64,000 nt of DNA from Branchiostoma floridae (lineage: Eukaryota; Chordata; Leptocardii; Amphioxiformes; Branchiostomatidae): NCBI RefSeq assembly GCF_000003815.2, contig NC_049987.1, positions 10,710,714 through 10,774,713 of the forward strand, written 5' to 3'. Positions within the stretch are counted from its first letter, which is position 1; each line of letters opens with the position of its first letter. This document shows, piece after piece, positions 44,461-56,879 of this stretch. Position numbers and translations under genes: made by a program. A model generated the notes under the pieces. It did not search any database and was not told where the DNA came from. It saw nothing but the letters and a program-made list of their open reading frames with translations.

Positions 44461-47328
44461 ATTTCAAAGTAAACAAAACCCGTCTGGACATTGTTATGCA
44501 AGTCACAGCAGTAGTTAAACAAAGAATGTTTAGTTTTTGTGGGCCTTGCTCTCTGACATGCTAGTATTACCTATAATTCCTGTTGCGACACGTGCGTGCT
44601 GACTTGCCGACCGATAGTGGTAGGAGCTTCAGCAAGGCTACGTATTTACAGACTTAGGTAATGGATATGTATATAATGACGTGATATTTAAATAGACAAC
44701 TTCTCTGCTATATATACAAGGTCCGCAAGGGGGAGCAGCTGTCTCGTAGTTGCTTCTCGGCGCAGAGGGATGTGTCGGTGTTTCTCCATCCGGGGTTTTT
44801 CAAGAGCCGTAGCTTTCTTAATGCGAAAGAAAGACAAGAAAAACAATCATTTGCTACTGCATAGAAGGTAGAGAAGTATTTTTTGTTTACCTAATTTCTG
44901 TCATTTGTATCCTTGGCTGCCCAGCTCAGTGCTTGACTCTTTTTTCGGCTTAGGACAACATAAAGAAAGTGATACATTCAAGCCTTTAATAGCAGCCACT
45001 CAAGATACTGGGAAAATGTGGCCACAATAGACAAGCATACGTAACATAGAGAAAATGCTGATCAATTGACGGAGCAATAAGTTATACATAATTTCAGTAC
45101 CTCACTGATCTTTCTCACTAAGTATCATTGTCTCGATCGTCTCAAAATTCAACTGAGCCTGCAAAGCCCAATCTACCGAAAATGATATTACCATGCGCAA
45201 TGTTGGTAAATTCGCCGACTTGTGCAATGCACGCCTATCTTTCGCTACTTCCAAATGACCCTGTCAATTCCTCGCAAACTACGATTTAAACCTGGCGCAG
45301 GGAGACATACGACCGCTGTTTGGTCGTAATATACAGCGTTTCTGTATATACGGGACCGGAAATGGTGTGGCTTTGGCCGTGTTGGGCAGTTGGCAGGTGG
45401 CCTCTATAAACCATTTCTTAATTCTTAGGTCAATGGGAGCGGCATGTTAATAAATTATCAGAGAATGCTTTTTAATGCCGTCTTTCTGAACATAGATTGT
45501 GTGCGTCTATTATCTGGGTGGAGGGTCGGGTTCGTGGAACTCTAGTTAAGAGTTGGGCTAAGAAGACCGAGTCACCGTGGATATCCGAGATGTTATGCTT
45601 ACCCGGCCAAAACAGAAGGGACAGGTGGGCGCTAAAACGTCTGACCAAACTTTTTTTCCGTGTTTCCATTTTTTTTACATTTGAATTTATACTCAAATGC
45701 TTGGAGCAACCTCCTCGCTTGGAGATACAGTAGTACAGTAGTACAACTGTTCCGGTGGCGGTCCTAGTGGCTACACTGTGTTAGCAAGAGCAACCATGGA
45801 CCATGCATACCAAACTAAACAAGTGCGTACGTTTCAGGGCCTTGGATGATCCACAGAGGTAGGAGATATTAATCTGTTGAAAAGCAGCCCAATAAGAAAT
45901 CTGCTATTCCTTCGTGTCACCTAGAACATAAGACTACTGGAATTATTTTAGATAATATCATTTAAAGAATAACAAGATAATACCATTTTAATTTAGTTTT
46001 AGTCTTAGTTTGTAAGACTTGTTAGGCTGAGTCCGGTCCGGTTCCCGATTCATTTGTTATGAACTCACGCGAGTGGAAATGTCTTGAGAGTTCTTCCCAT
46101 TGTGATATTTGTGGGGATAGCATCTAGTCAACACGGATGCTGTTAAGCAGATGTGATAAGCTTATATTTTGGAATTTCTGGTAGTCTTGTAGTGGTCCGC
46201 GTTTTTGTTTCGTCTTGGAGAAGATTATTGGTCAACACAAATTTAAATGTAACCAGCCTCATCCAAAAAGTATTTATATACCTGCCCATTTGACCATGGA
46301 AACTTTCATTTCTAGCAAGGTTTGGGTCTGATTCGGGACAATTACATAGATGTTCATCGCCATTTTAACGTATGGTATTATCTAAAATGAATAATTTCTA
46401 AATCCAACAATGGAAGCCAGCTGGCTGAATTAATGCCAGACTTTACTTGGTAAGAAAACAGTTGAAAAAACGCAACGTGGTTTACGGATATCAAACGTTA
46501 AACAAACATTAGATGATGTTTTAACAACAGTATACCGGATCTTTTTCCGAGTTAGACTCGTACATACTGTTTCTCCTGGCTCTAGAATGTAAACAGTCGG
46601 ATTGTAGTTTGTACCACAATGTTTACTATAGCTAGTTTGTCGTATTTTTCACGTAGGTACAAGTGTCCCCACTAGCGCAACTTCTGATACGCGGTAAAAC
46701 CTGTACATCCACGATTCTTACTCGCTGCAGATTGCTGTGTTCTTTCAAAGACAGGACAGGGTAGTAATGCCAGACCAAATGCGATAATATCCGATTTTGA
46801 CAAAATTACCCTGCAGTTCCAGAGCATGCCACTAGGTGGCCAAAACGTACATCACCTTTTCCTTACATAACAAGCTATCCCCCCAAAAAATATCAAGACC
46901 GTAGCATGTTCAGGTCAAAATATACAAAAAAAATCGAAGTTCTGTTGCAGTACCAAAGACACACCAGGAGGACCAAAATCGACCATTACTATCGTCTTGG
47001 CAACAACAACCCACATAACAAATATTATTACAATCCATCCAAAGGTTCTAGAGTTATTGTGACCACAAATATTCAGAGTCACAGACAGACTTACAAACAC
47101 ACACACAGACAAACGAAAACTATGCATCCATTTTATTGGAGTAACAGATATACCAAACTGTAGACCGTGTCTTCCACTTGTCCTGGTTCTCCACCTCCAG
47201 TTTTCCCCGCACTGGAAAGATAGACCGTCAGTGAGTTCAGGTCGAGATGGTGCAAAAGTTTGTCCGACATCTATCAAACCTTACAGATTGTATTCAGCAC
47301 ACAGGAAAGATAGCTGCCCACCAGGACT
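44461..47328. other. Intergenic DNA, no supported gene
   Basis: I see no domain-bearing frame. A CTCF-like CCACTAGGTGGC lies at 46829-46840, and an A/C-rich tract (ACAAACACACACACAGAC) at ~47090. Short frames (45472-45696, 46906-47163) are unsupported. Confidence 0.4.
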
Positions 47329-47405
47329 GCTTTTAACAAACGTCTAACCGTGTACAGCAATGTTTTTGAGCTATACACTGCTGTTAATGGCTGTATTATT
47401 CCCAA

Positions 47406-47616
47406 TACTGTAAATGCATTCAAGTTCGCGGGGATTCAATTTCGCGGTAGCGGGAAAATGGACTTTTCGCGGTGGTTTTAATTTCGCGGTAGCACCATGC
47501 ACTGTAATCTCTTACTGTTATGGACAATTTTCGCGGTGGTTTTAAATTCGCGGTGAGGCGTCCGCCGCGAAAACCGCGAACATTAATCCATCCCTAACAT
47601 TTCTGCATTTACAGTA
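47406..47616. mobile_element. TA-inserted MITE (CTGTAAATGCA ends, TTCGCGG-rich)
   Basis: TACTGTAAATGCA at the left and TGCATTTACAGTA at the right are perfect inverses. Inside are five or more TTCGCGGT/ACCGCGAA motifs. It interrupts block S1 of the cassette array; uninterrupted copies show the empty site. TA duplication suggests a Tc1/mariner-mobilised MITE. Confidence 0.85.
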
Positions 47617-49008
47617 CATGACAGGTTTGTGATGGTGTACCCAATGTCAGGACCGAAGACGGACCCCCCCCCCCCCCCCAGGCGGACCGGTTGGAAAGTC
47701 ATTCGTCTTGTTACGAATAACTTCCTTTCTGAGAAATAATAAGATAGCAAGTTAATGTTTGAATAAGAGGATTTCTGTATGTTCTTTACATGCATAAAAG
47801 CATGAATAGTAGGTAGTCGAATGAAATGTCCTTGGTAAAAACGTAATAAAAACCATGTCCTGCTTACAGTGACCAAAGGTTAAATTTGCCCAAAATATTG
47901 CAGCAGTTTTACTATCCTATAATCGATTATAGGTAAACACAAGGCCTAAATTTTTCTACATTTCCTTTACGATCACGCCCCAAAATGAATCCAAATGTTT
48001 ACAAAACTGTAAATATGAATTCAAATAAAACTCACAATTACATCAAAAGAGACGAATAAATGTTCAAATATTGTTTATGATTATTGCGTAGCGTATATCT
48101 TTCTTTGTGTTCCCACCAAGGTTTGTTGTATACAACACGTAACATCATAGTAAAGTAACGATCGCGAGTGTCCTTGTCTGAAAAATATTTATGGTCCTGA
48201 CTCACAGTTGTAAGAAAATTAGACAAGCCAAATCGTAGTTTGGAATACGTTAGTTTTTTTTCGAATGTATACGCGTGCAGTTACCAATTCTTTTGGAGCG
48301 CTAGTATAATATCCCATGCTTGCCCAATTCTAACATGCATGTCGTTTTTCACATCAGTGCAAACTAGTGCTTCTTTCTAAAAACGTCTTACCGTGTACAA
48401 GTATGTTTGTTGAGCTCTATACTCCGGTTGTTTGCTGTATTCCTTCCAAGATATGACAGGTTCGTGATGAAGAACCCTATGTTTGCACCGAATTCGAAGA
48501 CACGCCAATCCGCGCCTGCCCCGTACAGAACCGTCCCTAACCCGGATCGGAACAACACACGAGCAGACCGACTTCTAAGTCATACGTCTCTTTACGAACA
48601 AATTTGTTTGGGAAATGATTTAGTTGCAAGTAAAGGTTTCAACAGAATCATTCTGTATGTTCATTACATGCATAAAATCCTGACTAGTAGGTAGTCGAAT
48701 GATATTTTCTTGGTAGAAACGTAATGAAAACCATGCCCTGCTTACAGTGACCAAATGTTAAATTTGGCCATAGGTAAACACATATCCTACAATTATTCTA
48801 CATTACCTTTACGATCATGTTTACAAAAAACTGTAAATATGAATTCAAACAAAACTCGCACTTTCATCAAAAGACACGAATAAAAGCTGAAATATTGTTC
48901 ATGATTATTGCGTAGCGTAACGGGGGCCGCCCTAAGATGGGTCCCGTCGAAAGACGGTACGGATTTTTTGCTGATCTTATTATCCATAAGTACACCGTGT
49001 TTGTTGCC

Positions 49009-49364
49009 ATAGCCTGGTTACCAAACCCCTCTCAATTTTGCACCTTATAGTGGGCAAAAAAAAACACCAATAGAACAGCAGCAGGATCAGCAGGAGGTAC
49101 TACACCCCTACCATGATTGGTTAAAGACCCCCAACTGTATTTTTTGAATCCATAACAGTGGCCACTTAATACCTGATTCGCTACTGTGATAGCCTGCTGA
49201 CCAACTGTGTGGTGTGTTGTAGCTGGCTACCTGTGGTGTGAGTGGTGATAAATCTTAGGTTCTCCTCCCTCTGATCAAGGGCCTTCGAGAACCTTTCTAC
49301 AGCCATCCTGCCAGACCCCAACACAAAAGATATTTTTGAGGTTGGGGTTTGGTATCCAGGCTAT
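49009..49364. mobile_element. Inverted-repeat element with ATAGCCTGG ends
   Basis: ATAGCCTGGTTACCAAACCCC at the left pairs with GGGGTTTGGTATCCAGGCTAT at the right (one mismatch, written here as ends only). The interior segment AACAGCAGCAGGATCAGCAG and CATGATTGGTTAAAGACCCC recurs at 63851-63970. No ORF; MITE-like. Confidence 0.7.
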
Positions 49365-52300
49365 TGTTGCCACTGACTATGCTGATTACAAAGGTAAATA
49401 AACCAAGTCCATGCACACAGTTTTAATTTGCATTCCAAGTATACTTTAACATATTTACTTCATGTTTTTTTAACAGAATTCTAACGGTAATGTTGACAGT
49501 GCTGAATCACTGCGGTCACCGGCCTCTGCGTATTGGCGGCTCGTGTCGCTAACTATACGAACTCTTCCAAGCAGTCACACAACTGCCAAGGTACACATAA
49601 ATAAAGCTCCATAAAACACTATGAATATGGGTCTCCAAATGTTTGTTGAGTAGAAAAGCAACCAAAAGGAAGCGACATAAACTTTGCCACCATTGTACTC
49701 CCAAGGGAGTGTGGCCGTGAAGGTGGCAGACTACAGAACGCTCCGAAGATTTATTTGACTGTAACAAATGATTCGTGATGTCTATGAAAATAAGACTTGA
49801 TAGAGAGATGTAGATAATATTTTCATATAATCAGACAGAGTTTTGTTGATGTTGGCGGTGTCGTTTTTTCGTAATATATATTTTTTTTTAGTCGGGCATT
49901 CACAATCAGTGCATTCAGCCCATTGCCCGTAAAAACATCATCTGGATTGTTCTAGGTACAGCCTTCTTCATGTGAGACAAGAAGTACATACAGTCACGAT
50001 TTTACTGTCAAAAGAAAGCTAAAATATCATACTATTAATTTTTTTCTGTGTACTTAAATTTACCACTTACTTCTGAAGAGAGCAAAATGTAAAAAGTGTA
50101 CAAAGTCCAGCACACTGCACATTGTCCAGCGTAGCACAAAATTGGAAGGTTACATACACGAAATTGTCTCACAGTGTTTGTCGCTTGTAACACGCAGCGC
50201 GAAAGGTTCATGAACCACATGAATGCATTTCTTATTCAATTATGTTTTTCAAATCTATGTGTAAAAATTCAGTCATCAAAATTTGACCACTCTCAGGCAA
50301 CTGGCGATGCCATGAGTTTGAGCGCAAGAAAAGGCGTACCGTGTTGGCGCACCTCCCGTTATACCTTTGCTTGTGTTCCCACCAAGGTTTGATTTCTAAT
50401 TTTTTTATAGCATGCATGGTACTCCATGCTTGCCCAATTTTATCATCTATGTCGTGTTTCACATCAGTGTCTACTAGCGCTTCTTTCTACAGACCAAAAC
50501 TGTTGACCAAAACTTTAAAGTTTTACTGTTATGTTGCCTTATCAGAAAAAAATGCATATACACCTGCTATACATGCATACATAGGCATATTCCTACAGAT
50601 TTGTAGCATTTCGAAAGTCCTACGCCCAGTGTAATCTTTCATTCATCATTATAGTTAGGTCCCTATCACTCAGTCAAGTCTCTGATTCAATAAAGTTCCA
50701 TAGCGTAAGTTATGGACAGCTTTTTCTCTTTTTTTGCTTCTTGGGACCACATTACCAAATTACCACCTAGTTTGCCATGTAGAGTGACATGTCTTGTCTA
50801 AACCGGTCTCGCCAGAGTCCCATGTGGTTCTTTGTTTGTGTTCCCACCAAGGTTTGTTGTATACAAAACGTAACATCATAGTAAAGGATCGATCGCGAGT
50901 GTCCTGGTCTGAAAAATATTCATAGTTCTGACTCACAGTCGTCAAACAAAATTGAGACAATACAAGTCTTAGATTGAAATACTCAAGTTTTTCTTTCTTT
51001 TCTGATGTGTGATTTCCAATTATCGTGAGAGCATGTTTGGTACTCCATGCTTGCCCAATTTTATCATCTATGTCGTGTTTCACAGCATTGTCCACTAACG
51101 CTTCTTTCTACGAACGTCAAACCGTGTACAACCATGTTTGTTGAGCTAAATACTGCTGTTGATGGCTGTATTCCTTCCAAGATATGACATGTTCATGATG
51201 ATGAAACCCATAATTGCACCGAAGACGCTCCCGTCCCCGCATGCACCCCCTCCCCCGTACAGAACAGTCCCTAACCCGGATAGGAGCAACACACGTGCAG
51301 ACCGAAGTCATGCTTCTCCTTATGAACAAAATGTGTTTGTAAGAAATGATTTAGTTGCAAGTAGAGGTTTCAGCACATCCCATGTATGTTCGTTACATGC
51401 ATAAAAGCGTGGGTACTAGGTAGCCGAATAAAATGTCATTGATAAAAAAATAAAAACCATGTTCTGGTGCAGTTCTTTGTCTGTGTTCCTAGCAAGGTTT
51501 ATTGTATACAACACGTAGCATCCTAGTAAAGGATCGATCACGAGTGTCCTTGTCTGAAAAATATTTATGGTCCTGACTCACAGTTGTAAAAAAAAATAAG
51601 ACAATACAAGTCTTAGATTGGAATACTTTAGTTTTTCTGTCTTTTCTGAAGTGTGATTTCCGATTTTGGGGAGAGCGTGTATGGTACTCTATGCTTGCCC
51701 AATTTTATCATCTATGTCGTGTTTTACATCAGTGTCCACTAGCGCTTCTTTCTACGAACGTCTAACCGTGTACAAAAATCTTTGTTGAGCTCTATACTGC
51801 TGTTGATGGCTGTATTTCTTTCAAGATATTACATGTTTGTAATAATGGATCCGGACCCTATGTTTGCACCGAAGACGCGCTGGCCGCACCTGCATCCCCT
51901 CCTCCGTACAGAACCGTCCCTAACCCGGATCGGAGCAACACACGAGCAGACCGACTTCTAAGTCATGCGTCTCCTTACCAACAGATGTGTTTGAGAAATG
52001 ATTTAGTTGCAAGTAGAGGTTTCAATAGAATCATTCCGTATGTTCATTACATGTATACATGCATAAAAGCTTGGGTACTAGGTAGTCGAATAAAATGTCC
52101 TTGATAGAAAGAAAATAAAAATGTTCTATTTACACTGACCAGTTTGCTAAAGTATTGCAAAAGTTTTACTCTGCTATGTTGCCTTATCGGAAAATATGCT
52201 TATACACCTGCTATGGCGCCCCTTATTAGTCCCAAAAGCTACACGCACATGCGTAAATATGCATATTCTTGTAGATTTGTAGCATTAACAAAGTACAACG

Positions 52301-52867
52301 CCCAGTGTAATCTATCATTCATTATTATAGTTGGGTCCCTTTCACTCAGTCCAGTCTCTGATTCATTAAGGTTCTTTAGTGTAAGATATGGACGGCGTTT
52401 TCTCCTTTTTGCTTCTTGGAACCACATCAACAGTTTACCGACTGGTTTGCCATGTCGAGCACGGCTTAACCGGCGTCGATTGACTTCGGTAAAGATTGGT
52501 CCCATGCAGTTCTTTATTTTTTGTTCCCACCAAGGTTTGTTGTATACAACACGTAACATCCTGGTAAAGTAACGATCGCGAGTGCCCTGGTCTGAAAAAT
52601 ATTTATGGTTCTGACTCACAGTGGTAAAAATGAAACAAGTCGTAGTTTGGAATACGTTATTTGTTTTTCTTTCTGATATATATATGTGTGAATTCCATTT
52701 TTTGGGAGAGCAAGTACAGTACTCCATGCTTGCCGAATTTTAACATCTATGTCGTGTTTCACATCACTGCCCACCAGCGCGGCTTTCTACAAGCGTCTAA
52801 CCGTGTACAGGCATGTTTGATGAGCTCTTCTGCTATTGATTGCTATATACTAGACGAAAAGACCGAA

Positions 52868-53460
52868 TATGTAGACGGATGCTGACGGATTCCAATTTGC
52901 AACACCTGACGGATGCTGACGTATGCTGACAAATGCTGACGGATCCCAAAAACCATCACGGATCCCAAAAAATAACGGATCCCACTTGCATCCGCAACGC
53001 ATTCCTAGGTATCCGTAACTCTCATCGGTGGATACAAACACAGAACCCGTATACTCAGTACTTCGTGACGGATGCTAACACTGCATTCGTATGGATACTT
53101 ACTTATAATCACGGATTCGTTAGTATCTGTAAGCCACTAACTGATTCAAACATTGTATTCGTATGGATACTTACTTTTAACGCAAACGAAAGAATACGTG
53201 GTCATGATTCTTGTTTATCAGCGAAAAGTCTTCAGATGCAGACGAATACCAAGGATACGAATTTGCAACATCCTGACGGATGCTGACGGATAACAAAGAT
53301 TACCAAAAATCACGGACCCCATACACATCCGTAACGCATTCGTTGACGTTGGTATCCGAAACTCGCGGTGGATGCAAACACGGAATTCGTTTGCTTACTT
53401 ACTTCGTGGCGGATGCTAACTCAGCTTCCGTAAGAATACTTACTTTTTATGTATGCGTGG
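52868..53460. repeat. Degenerate GACGGATGCTGAC repeat region
   Basis: GACGGATGCTGACGGAT and close variants recur many times, together with ACGGATCCCAAAAA and a longer ~95-bp module (TTCGTATGGATACTTACTT...) present three times. It cuts off the last cassette of the array to its left. Confidence 0.65.
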
Positions 53461-56155
53461 CTAGCACTCTTGTTTTTGAGCATCTATTTTATTTTTTAGA
53501 TTGGTCATATCTTTCCCCCTTTTCGTACCTCGGATACCACAGTTTGTAACGTCAATACAAGTGAGACAATCCACCTTACGCTAGATACCAGGATACTCGG
53601 ATTCGTAAGGATGCGAAATGGTTTTTTTTCTGCATTCGTGGCAAGATTACGTGGAGGGGATTCCATTGGAGCAGTGCATTGTTGGTAATCTTGGGATATC
53701 TTAAATATGCGACTCTGTATTTTTTTGCATCCGTACATTGGGGCGGTGTATTGTGGGTAATCCAATCGTTGTCTCTCTGACCAATCAGACTGCACATCAG
53801 TCAGTTTAAAAATAAAGCGGAGATAGTCAGCGTTGTCCGTGAGGACCGCAATCTTTTTGTACCTCAAACTTTGAGTTTTGAAACGTTGAACTCGGGACAT
53901 GGATTTGTACACACGTGTGTGAACTTCTGTAGTAGGGTGATGTTGAAGTGGTGACCAAACTCAAGTGGCAGTCGACGGACGGGACGGCGAGGGACTGAAA
54001 CAGCCAGCCCTGTTTTGTAGTTCGGCGTCCTGGAGCTATTTTACATCACTGTCCTGCGGATCTCGCGGCGAGGTATGTTTTATACAATGATTGTTTCCAA
54101 ACAATACCCGCTTTGAATTCGTCTTTGTGACTACATTCCTTGTTGGCTAGTAGTTAGTAGCGCTTTTGGTATGCTTGGGCTGAACAGAAACTTATCAGAA
54201 AACGACATAACGGAGCCTTACAAAACACAAGTCACAAGCATGATACTTGCTGAGTAACTGTTGACTTATTTGGGAAAAATTTGAATCATCATCAAAACAG
54301 TACTTGTATACACATATGTTTGTCTCAAGCCTGGTATTTATTCGCATAGGAACATTCTGTTCCAACGGTGTTTACGTGTTTGTTTATATGCGACGTCTCG
54401 TACACAATGTAAAGTCTGGCCGGGGAAGCAGATCACACCTTGTCACTAATTATGCATTGCTAGACTGTTTCTGCCGCGCCCTCCCGGGGGACTTTTTTGG
54501 TATGATAATGCGGAATGTAACGGTGATAATGGCGATACCACAATCAGATGCATTTGTTCCTGTTGTAGAACAAGCCAATCACCATTTCTTTTCATATACA
54601 TCCTAATTACTTGACGGACGCATCCATCAAACATGGATGCTTTAGCTATCTCAAAATTTGATGGGATTATTCTTTCTCTTTTTCAGAAGGCGGGTCGACA
54701 TTCTCTGGCCGTGTCAACAGCTGGGAGAACACTGGACTACAGGAAGGGCACAGAAGGAATTGAGCTGGGAGGGATCAGGGCGTAACTAGCCTGAAAAGAA
54801 GCGAAGCACTGTCACTAGTAGAAAGGAGACTTTGTGCTGTTGCGAGAAGCTGTACATACTGATAGTATAAGTCATGTTAGTTGCACTTTACAAGCTGGAT
54901 TCACTATCTGTATCCTGTAGCCGGATGTGGAAATTCCTTAGAGTTGGACATCGCGAAGACTTTGATTTGTAATAGAAACAGATATTCGTAGAAGCAAGAT
55001 TAGCCACAGAATCCCATGTCTATAATATTCTTCCCGAGACATGACAGGTTTGTAAAGGAGGGCCCCTTGTCTACACAGAAGACGCACCAGTCCGATTGTT
55101 GTGCCGTTATGTTCACTTTTTAATTCTGTAGGATACATTTCTGCCACGTCTAGATCTCGTGGTCGGTGCGTGCGTTTGTTGTGTATGTCATTACTCTTTG
55201 TTGTGGGTGACATCATTTCGCACCAATCACAGGTTGAAAGGTCCCGGACATCACATTCTATAATACTGACAACGTGGAATCTGTGGCGCAGTACATTGGT
55301 AAACCACTGGACAAACAAGACGTATTAATCTGTAGACCAGGTCTTTAACTTGTCCCTGTCCTCGGTATCCAGTTTTTCCGGCACCAAAAAGACTGACTGT
55401 CGGTGACTTCAGGCAGAGATTGTCTGCGAGGTTGTCCATCATCTAAGAAGCTGTACCAGGTGTAATTATACACCCAGGTAAGATAGCTGCCAACTATTGC
55501 TGCTTCCTAGAAACGTTGTTCTTTCACTGTCGATTGCTGTATCCTTCAACAGACATGACAGTCTTGTGAAAGAAGACAACTTGCCGACCTTGTGTGTCCC
55601 ATAGACTCGCCTGTATCCCCAGTTTACTGCACGGACCCGAACAAGGGTGCAGACACGCACAGACCAACTTTATTTGAAAACATAAAAATAATTTTCTTCC
55701 ATCAAAAATTATACCCGAAAATGTCTCCACGGGCTGACAAAATTTTATCAAAAGAAGACAGATAAATCCTGAAAGATAGTTCTTGATTGTTGTGTCGTGG
55801 TGCCGCCTTTTTATTTCCGTCGGCATATTTCTGCCACGTCTCAGACAAATAACAGGTAACCAAATAGTGGACTAAATATCCAACTTTTAACTATTTATTC
55901 TATTATCTCCCAGCTCTTGAAAGATCGACTGTTCTTGACTCCAGACCGACATTGTCCGACGGTACCAAACCGTACAGATTGTATTTAGTATGGCTATCTA
56001 CGAGCTATTTCGGTTATAAGTGATCACTCAGTTTATCGGTAATTATCGGTTACACACAAAGTTGCCATCGGACAGAATCGCATCTTCTCCCAGTAACTTT
56101 GGAACCTTTGGTCGGTCTTGCAACACATTTTCCTCAGTCCAAAACGATCTATGCA
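53461..56155. other. Intergenic DNA with possible splice sites but no gene model
   Basis: A donor-like GCGAG|GTATGT lies at ~54072 and a strong acceptor (TTCTTTCTCTTTTTCAG) at ~54687. The acceptor is followed by an open stretch KAGRHSLAVSTAGRTLDYRK... that stops at ~54785. No initiating exon in phase was found. Fragments resembling block S1 of the array occur at ~55010-55100, 55420-55680 and, further right, 57815-57960. Confidence 0.35.
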
Positions 56156-56184
56156 TTACTCTGCCTGTCCTGCAAGAGCTCACG

Positions 56185-56285
56185 CCAACACTCAGGGCAC
56201 CGACGGACGTGGTATACGTACACGGCACCGGCGGACGTGGCATACGTACACGGCACCGACTGACGTGACATACGGACACGTTGAT
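56185..56285. repeat. ~28-bp minisatellite, three units
   Basis: Three units of ACGGACGTGGTATACGTACACGGCACC follow each other with a few substitutions. No gene is associated. Confidence 0.75.
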
Positions 56286-56635
56286 CGCATTTGTAGACAG
56301 TCTTGTGCGGATAAGGTTTTTTAGCTCACGGCAGTTAACGTCAGCTTTTTGCGCAGTTAGCGACAGGCTTTAGAGGGTTTCCCTTGGCTAATCTGCTGGT
56401 GGTTGCCGAAAACTACTGGAAGGGCCTCGTTCGCTGTGGGTGGTTGCGCCTGGCGGAGAAATTACCGACTAGCTGTCGCACTAACGGCCGGCAAAATCTC
56501 AGCTGGGGAATCCTATATGCTGGGAGATGTTGTTTGCCAGTAGTGCATATCATATTCTTTTTTTTCTATTTGCTTTTGCACAGACGAGGACGATGTGGCA
56601 CTGCACTCAAGTTTTGTAACTTATATTAAAAATGC

Positions 56636-56779
56636 CACATACACGGTACAGACAGAAGGAAAGTCGTGTTAACTGCCTTTCCCAAAGGCACAACGTCGGG
56701 GGCACGGTGGGAATCGAAGTCAGAACCCATAAATTCCGAGCCGAACGCTCTACCAGTTACGCCACGCCCGACGCCACGT
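56636..56779 (-). mobile_element. tRNA-derived SINE
   Basis: The minus strand reads like a tRNA: A box TGGCGTAACTGGTAGAGC (56764-56747) and B box GGTTCTGACTTCGATTCCC (56727-56709), ~20 nt apart. A body with TGCCTTTGGGAAAGGCAGTT and AACACGACTTTCC follows, a sequence style common in marine-invertebrate SINEs. It is not an intact tRNA gene: the acceptor stem does not close. Confidence 0.75.
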
Positions 56780-56879
56780 ATATCAGTTCAAGTAGACTTT
56801 CACCACAGCTTTGTTGAGTGTGTAACAGAAGAGATGTCTTCGAAGGCCGGACGAATTCGTACCCAGTCCTGAGCTGATC

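Larger units (their letters stand above)
47329..52830 (-). repeat. Array of ~1-kb unrecognised cassettes (five or six copies, some partial)
   Basis: The same blocks recur in the same order. On the plus strand one block (S2) contains GTTCCCACCAAGGTTTGTTG; the next (S3) contains CATGCTTGCCCAATTTTATC; a third (S1) contains GATGGCTGTATTCCTTCCAA and, later, GTCGAATAAAATGTCCTTG. Copies: ~47329-47925 (S1), 48084-48760, 50355-50500 (partial), 50640-51440, 51475-52130, 52180-52830. Read on the minus strand S3 always follows a TAG and encodes KEALVDTDVKHDIDDKIGQA-like peptides. S2 encodes FSDKDTRDRYFTMMLRVVYN after ATATTTTTCAG. Stop codons and frameshifts interrupt most copies. It could be a decayed tandem gene family or a repeat. 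Confidence 0.6.

Noticed and set aside
48038-52727. Cassette blocks as exons of a guanylyl-cyclase or ANF-receptor-type gene (FSDKDTRDR segment), or as LINE reverse-transcriptase ends (DIDDKIGQAWST)
   Set aside because: Each resemblance covers under 20 residues, neighbouring blocks do not continue either family, and stops interrupt the copies; the nature is left open.
54938-55318. 126-codon minus-strand frame
   Set aside because: Part of it (GALLYKPVMSREEYYRH) derives from a remnant of array block S1 read in another frame; no independent support.
56636-56779. Functional tRNA gene
   Set aside because: A and B boxes are present, but the acceptor stem does not pair and a SINE body follows.
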